A DNA stretch of 64,000 bases from Paulownia fortunei (Eukaryota > Streptophyta > Magnoliopsida > Lamiales > Paulowniaceae), in NCBI GenBank assembly GCA_019321725.1, contig CM033108.1:4534001-4598000 (forward strand), in the 5' to 3' direction. Made by a program: the position numbers and the translations under genes. The notes beneath the pieces are model-generated. The model saw only the letters and a program-made list of their open reading frames with translations. It was not told where the DNA came from and did not search any database. This document shows, in pieces, positions 58,521 to 64,000 of this stretch (positions within the stretch are counted from its first letter, which is position 1; each line of letters begins with the position of its first letter).

Positions 58521-59493
58521 TCATGCAGCTCAATCAGATATTTGATAGTAAAAAAAAATTGAGAGCTAGTAGTATCATGTTTTCTAATTAGCAAACCTAA
58601 AAATATTATTTGATGGTTGATTGCGTTTTATTTTTCAAGTTTGACATATTGATGTATATCAATAACTTTAAAATCATGCAGTTAGGGTACAAATGATGAT
58701 ACTTATAATTTTTATAATTTATTTTTTTTAACAAAATATTAATTAAAAATATAAATAAACTCGAGAAAAAAAAGATGAATTGAAACTAACATAGAAAAAT
58801 TAAGTATTTAAAAAATATAAATTAATGTATTAACAAAAAAAAAATTACAGTTGGCATTGCAATAAAACAAGAAACTCTCTTTCAACTCATATTTTATAAG
58901 TGACATTTATTCCTTAGAAATTGAAGAAATTTGGCAAACATAAACTAAAAATTTGATATGTACCAAAGTTAGATTTTTTATTTTTATTTTCTTAAAAAAT
59001 TGATATTCGGTTTATTTTAATTTTTTATTCTTTTTTATTCCAATTTATCAAATGTACTAAATATCGAATTTAATTTTTACAAATTTTATAAATTATTTTT
59101 ATATCTTATTTTATATTTATTAAATTAATTTTATACTTTTTTTATTTTTAGCTTACCAAACTGAAAATAATAAATGCAAAATACAATTAAATTTTGTTAA
59201 GAAATGAAAATAAAGAAGAAATTGAGCTAAAAATATGTTATATATAACTATGCAATACTGTAATAATACATATCCATATATAATATTTTATCTTTCAGAT
59301 TACGTGAAATTTTTAAGGTTAATTTTATTTTACTCCCTATACTCCTAAAAATGTTCCAATAATTTATTAAATAAAAAATTATATAAAAGGATCAAGAAAT
59401 ACACAAGTAAATGTAGCACAAAATTATTTTCTACTTAATGTAGTATATATTTTTCTAAATACTTATGTTAAAATGTGGTAATACAAGATGAAA
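58521..59493. other. AT-rich stretch with a fragment of the 61-kb repeat
   Basis: About 58,930-59,210 resembles parts of the duplicated unit at 60,750-62,450: GATATTCGGTTTATTTTAAT, TATTTATTAAATTAATTTTATAC and CTTACCAAACTGAAAATAAT. There is no gene. Confidence 0.5.
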
Positions 59494-59501
59494 GTTCATA
59501 C

Positions 59502-59963
59502 CAATGTTTTCATAATTGGACAGGTGACCAAATCGGTTTTGTTAAAATTAGCGGTTCAACCGGTCGGATCGGTTCAACTGGCGGTCGAACCGGTTTAATG
59601 AAAATTAATTATATTTTATTATTTTATTATGTAAAATAATAATATAATAAATTAATTATTATGTAATACACTTTAAATATAAAAATAAATGAATAGTTAC
59701 ATAAAAAACATATAACAAAACACAAAATTCAAATAATCATAAAATATAACAAAATATCAAATTTAAACCTTTATAAAAATTAAAATTAAAAAATTAAAAA
59801 AAAAAATATTAAAACCAGTCAAACCGATTTTGACCGATTTGACCGCTTGTTGACCGATTTTAACCGGTCAAACTAGTCAAAATGGGTTTTAGGCCTAACC
59901 GAACCGGACCGACCTACGGTTCCCGGTTGAACCGACCGGTCCGGTCCGATTTTGACAACACTG
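59502..59963. mobile_element. hAT-like non-autonomous element rich in CCGGTT words
   Basis: The 462-bp element starts CAATGTTTTCATAATTGGAC and ends, reversed, CAGTGTTGTCAAAATCGGAC: imperfect inverted repeats with the CA-TG start of hAT ends. The flanks GTTCATAC (59,494-59,501) and ATTCATAC (59,964-59,971) match at 7 of 8, the hAT duplication length. The ends contain many overlapping ACCGGTTCGACCGG-type words in both orientations and can fold back strongly; the core is AT-rich. There is no ORF. Confidence 0.8.
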
Positions 59964-60529
59964 ATTCATACAACTTATTTTGTCATGCTTGATTCTATTA
60001 AAAAAAATTAGACTCTGTTTGGTTTCATTTCCAGTCGTTTTGAGGAGAGTGTTCTGAGAATTTAGTTTGAAGAACATGTACATAATTAAAATCTGTTTGT
60101 TTTGTTGAGACATATGATATGATGTATTCTGAAAAATATTTTCAACTGTAGATATCTTATTAATATTATTTTATTGTGGTTAATGAGAGATATTTTCAAG
60201 TGCAGATGTCTTGTCATTATGATTTTGTTGTAATTAGTGACAGTATAGTATGGTATAAAATTATTCAAATATTATAATAAATAATTGTTATTCTGGTGGA
60301 ATGAAATACCATTCCCAAAAAATATAAGTGACAAATACATTTTGGTATCCGACAAAGAAAAATAATGTTTGGAAGAAAAGTGGCAAGAGAAAGCCAATCA
60401 AAACAATAATGTTCAAACTAACAATAAAATAGTACAACCAAAATTCATTAGATTAAATGATCAAACCAAAAAAATTGTTATGTTTTTCATGAAGTGACTC
60501 TATGAGTGATTTAGCATAGATTTCAAAAG

Positions 60530-60530
<1 letters not shown>

Positions 60531-60566
<36 letters not shown>
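60531..60566. repeat. (TA)n microsatellite
   Basis: An uninterrupted run of about 17-18 TA units. Confidence 0.95.
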
Positions 60567-60568
<2 letters not shown>

Positions 60569-60749
60569 TAAAATATTAGATGCAATTACCATCGGACTAT
60601 TTTAATTCCATTAGCAAAAGATAAGTCAAATTATTAAAGCAAATTTTGGATTTTATGCATAAAATATATGAAATATAAGTGATAACATAATTTTTAGAAT
60701 GTGGCTTTATAATTAGTAAATATGATATAAAACTCAAATATGGGTGGTT

Positions 60750-62450
60750 TGAGAAAGCAAGTGTTAAAGAAATTAAATATTCCATAAATTAATATAATTA
60801 TATTATTATCTCTCAATCACAGAAAAATACACTTTAGTCTTATAGTTTAAAGAGGTCTTGTAAATTTAGTCTCATGGTTATGAAAAGATACAATTTTAGT
60901 CATAAATGTACAATATATAGGTTTTGCTCTATTCTATTTTTAAAAAAATTGGAATAACCAAAATTATAAATATGACAATGAAATGTCCCTTTGAATTAAA
61001 ATAAAAAATTGATGTTATTTCCACATTAATTTTAATAAATCTAATTAGATTGGATATTGTGAGGTATATTTAGTTTATTTAAATATATATATTTCTCCAT
61101 AAAATATTTTTTATATTAAATCTAGTGTGTCATATATATTTTTCTATTCCATTTCAATATGACTTTTTTATAGGGGTGACCATAGTTAGATAAACTGATA
61201 AAATCAAACCGAAATTGAAAATTCGGTATTTACCAAAGTCGAACAAAAAAATTTGATTTAGTATTTATTTTTTATTTTCATAAAATTTGATATTCGGTTT
61301 GATTTTGGTGTTTTATTTTGGTTTATCGAACCATACCAACATCAAATTTTAACTTTTTAAAAAGTTTTATAAATAATTTTTATATTTTATTTTATATTTA
61401 TTAATTAATTTCATACTTTTTTTTTCTTATTTTTAACTTACCAAACTAAAAATCATAAATTCAAAATACAATTAAATTTTGTTATTTAACTTTTTAAAAA
61501 AAGTAATTTTACAAAATCATTGAATTATTATATATACATGTAAATGGATAAAAGAGAAAACAAAAGGTAAAGTATTTATAAATATAATTTTCACAAGTTT
61601 TCAAAAAAAATAGTGAATTGGTAGATGATATAAAATTCTGAGAAAGTAAATGTTAAAGAAATCAAATATTCCATCAATTGATGTAATTATTTTTGTATCT
61701 ACAAGCACAGAAAAATACACTATGTCTCATAGTTCAGGGAGGTCTTACAAATTTAGTCATATGGTCCAGAAAAGATTCAATATTAGTCATAAATGCATTT
61801 TAGTATATAGATTTTTTCTATTTTATTTTTTTAGAATATGGAATAACCAAAATTATAAATACAACACTGGAATGTGCCTTTGAATTGATATAAAAAGTCG
61901 ATGTTATTTTCATATTAATTTTAATAAATCTAATTAGATTGAATATTTTTAGTTTATTAAAATAGACATATTTCACAATAAACTAATTTCATATTAAATA
62001 TAGTGTGTCATATATTTTTCTATTTTAATTCAATTAATTTCAATGTGACTTTTTTTTACAGGGGTGACCATAGTGCGATAAACATATGGAATCAAACCAA
62101 AATTGAAAATTCAGTATGTACTAAAATCGAACAAAAAAAATCAATTTGGTATTTGATTTTTTTTACAAGAATTCGGTATTCGACTTGATTTAGATTTTTT
62201 ATTTTGGTTTAACAAACTGTATCGAAAATCACATTTTATTTTTTGTAATTTTTATATTTATTAATTGATTTAAACTTTTTTTCTTAATTTTTACTTACTA
62301 GACTAAAAATAATTAATTCAAAATATAATTAGATTTTGTTATTTAAATTTGAACTATTTAATATTTTTATTTTTTAAAAAAATATTTAACAAAATCATTG
62401 AATCGGAAATGAACACATAAATAAAAAAAAAAGAAAAAAAAAGGTAAAGT
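60750..62450. repeat. Tandem duplication, two units of about 0.89 kb
   Basis: Unit 1 starts at about 60,750 (GAGAAAGCAAGTGTTAAAGA) and unit 2 at about 61,639 (GAGAAAGTAAATGTTAAAGA). Shared blocks in order are CAGAAAAATACACT, GGAATAACCAAAATTATAAA, TTTTAATAAATCTAATTAGA, AGTGTGTCATATAT, GGGGTGACCATAGT and AAATTGAAAATTC. By eye identity is about 80-85 percent. No protein is encoded. A third partial copy lies at 58,930-59,210, so the unit is a dispersed repeat, not only a local duplication. Confidence 0.85.
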
Positions 62451-62729
62451 AGTTTTCAATATAATTTTCACACATGACACATTTTGGTAAGATCAAACAA
62501 ATGAAAATAGAGTTTACATTGGACTTCTCTTGTAATTAGCTTATAACATCATTAACCAATTAAAAAAATAAGTATTATTTGTTCCAAAATTACATAATTA
62601 CTAAATTACATAACTACCATCAAAATTAATAATACTAAAAGAGTATTTTAGTCGGATCAAAAATTAAAAAAAATATTTATATTTTTATAATAATATAAAT
62701 ATATATTACCTATGTTTAGGTAGGATTAC

Positions 62730-62756
62730 CTCTCTCTCTCTCTATATATATATATG
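62730..62756. repeat. (TC)n(TA)n microsatellite
   Basis: About seven TC units pass directly into about six TA units. Confidence 0.9.
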
Positions 62757-62879
62757 ACTTCTTCACTTTTTCCTCTTTTCAAACTTTGGGATATTCAATT
62801 TTTTTTATAACTCAAGTTCCACACTTCGCCAAATTAATTTTGATAGATGATGATTTTTCCTCCTAATTCGTCCTCTTGA

Positions 62880-63085
62880 TAAATATGGTGACGCCACCTA
62901 TACATACTTGGGTCGGACATCCACATCAATTTTTTCCTTCTCCGGATCCACTTACAACACGGCAAGAAATCCTAAAAGGGATAAATATAAGCACACTACG
63001 CTTCTACCATTAAAAGAATTCGAACTCAGGATTCTCGTATTTGTCTTACAACTGCATGTCCCTGAGCGGATATTCATCTTTTAAC
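62880..63085 (-). mobile_element. tRNA-derived SINE (minus)
   Basis: On the minus strand CCGCTCAGGGACATGCAG (A-box-like) is followed about 35 bp later by the B-box-like CTGAGTTCGAATTC, the spacing of a tRNA-derived promoter. The body ends with GTCCGACCCAAGTATGTATA, shared with the SINE at 42,025. Ends and target duplication were not resolved. Confidence 0.6.
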
Positions 63086-64000
63086 TAAAGCATATAGTGG
63101 AAGAATGATTGTATAAAACACTTTATAATCCCACTAACTAATAGAAAAAAGACCTCGTGATGGGATATATATATACTTATTTATTTTGATTTCTGATATA
63201 TTACCACAATAATGGTACCTGATGATGACCACAACATGCAATAAATCATAATCCCAATACTCTATATGGAATCATTCAATTAATATAACAACAGCTAGAG
63301 ATTCTTTGCTATGATTTTCTGCTACTGCCCTAAATTTTGGTTTAATTAAATGGGAACTGTTAAATAAGATCAACTTTTATTCACTAAAAAAATGATACCT
63401 TGCAAAAGATACTTTCACAATGGGATAAAGTGTCGAGAAAGAAGAACACAATACCATAAAAATCTACAAAATTAATATAGAACACTCAATATTTTTATGT
63501 AGTTCCACTTAATTGAAAGGTTCCATTTAAAAAATTCTAGTGTAGATTAAGTTTAATCGAATCTAAATCAATTATATAATTTATAATGTAGTCGATGCAA
63601 AGTGCAATAAAAATAATCAAGACAAGTGTAATATTACTTATCATTTGATTTAGTTGGATCTAGCCAAACTTTGTTTGACTATCTATGTGAAAAAGATTTT
63701 TAGATATTTTCACACCAAAATTCTCTCTATAAACACCTATAAATTCTTAGAGATCATTTACTTCTTCTTTTTTTGAGATAAGAAATGATTGGTGAATAAT
63801 ATGATAAGGTGTGGTATAAGATTAAACTATCCAATAATTTTTTTATATTTATTTGATATGATTGTTTGGATGATATAATAGTTAATATTCTTGTTATATG
63901 TATTTTGATTGATTATTGTGTGCATTATTATATCATTGATTAATTTATCATTACTAAAGATTCCCAAAATCAAATTATAGGAATATGTTATTTAAACTAC
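63086..64000. other. AT-rich end of the window, no gene seen
   Basis: No protein motif was found. GTTTGGATGATATAATAG and ATATGATAAGGTGTGG words near 63,800-63,880 hint at a MITE cut by the window end. Confidence 0.4.

Noticed and set aside
60010..60320. Possible MITE starting near ACTCTGTTTGGTTTC
   Set aside because: No matching inverted terminus or target duplication could be found on the right side.
1..64000. CRISPR arrays, bacterial operons, phage genes
   Set aside because: The window is plant nuclear DNA; tandem repeats present are plant minisatellites or TE pieces without spacer structure.

Overview
The window is nuclear DNA of a flowering plant, most likely a eudicot. It is AT-rich, its genes have many introns, and every recognisable protein belongs to a plant family (nuclear-envelope NEAP coiled coil, X8/CBM43 GPI protein, plant-type receptor-like kinase). 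The repeats are plant types too: Ty3/gypsy with a tRNA-Asp primer site, Copia, Stowaway and Tourist MITEs, hAT-like elements, tRNA-derived SINEs and a Helitron relic. No species can be named; an asterid is only a guess.

Layout. 1-10,225 is a retroelement nest. At least seven copies of one dispersed repeat (called R1 here) lie in both orientations around a gypsy LTR-gag fragment, and one copy is split by a solo LTR with a perfect 5-bp target duplication. The last R1 copy stops about 150 bp before the start codon of a single-exon PHD/RING-like zinc-finger gene (10,380-11,579, +). A NYN-domain ribonuclease-like gene (15,074-18,816, -) and a NEAP gene (21,177-24,590, +) are divergent. An X8-domain GPI protein gene (25,797-28,921, -) converges on NEAP. 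From 28.9 to 44.1 kb I see no gene, only decayed Copia, TRIM-like, hAT-like and SINE material and tandem repeats. A receptor-like kinase gene (45,150-48,016, +) converges with a TBC/RabGAP gene (49,356-53,753, -). 54-64 kb is again gene-free: a Tourist-like MITE, a Helitron helicase pseudogene, a hAT-like element with an 8-bp target duplication, a tandem duplication of about 0.9 kb and a SINE.

All five multi-exon genes were rebuilt by hand from splice consensus and reading phase. Each gives a complete open frame with total length divisible by three: 643, 344, 363, 509 and 355 residues. The genes do not form a pathway. They are ordinary housekeeping or signalling genes acting in the nucleus (PHD, NEAP), in RNA metabolism (NYN), at the cell wall or plasmodesmata (X8), at the plasma membrane (kinase) and in Rab-dependent traffic (TBC).

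I found no convincing undescribed system. The most useful oddities are a GC-AG intron, a tandem NAGNAG acceptor and an upstream ORF ending two bases before the start codon, all in NEAP; the split R1 copy that dates insertions; a SINE with a duplicated 3' body; a minisatellite bracketed by perfect 14-bp inverted repeats; and two diverged hAT-like elements whose ends can still be placed.
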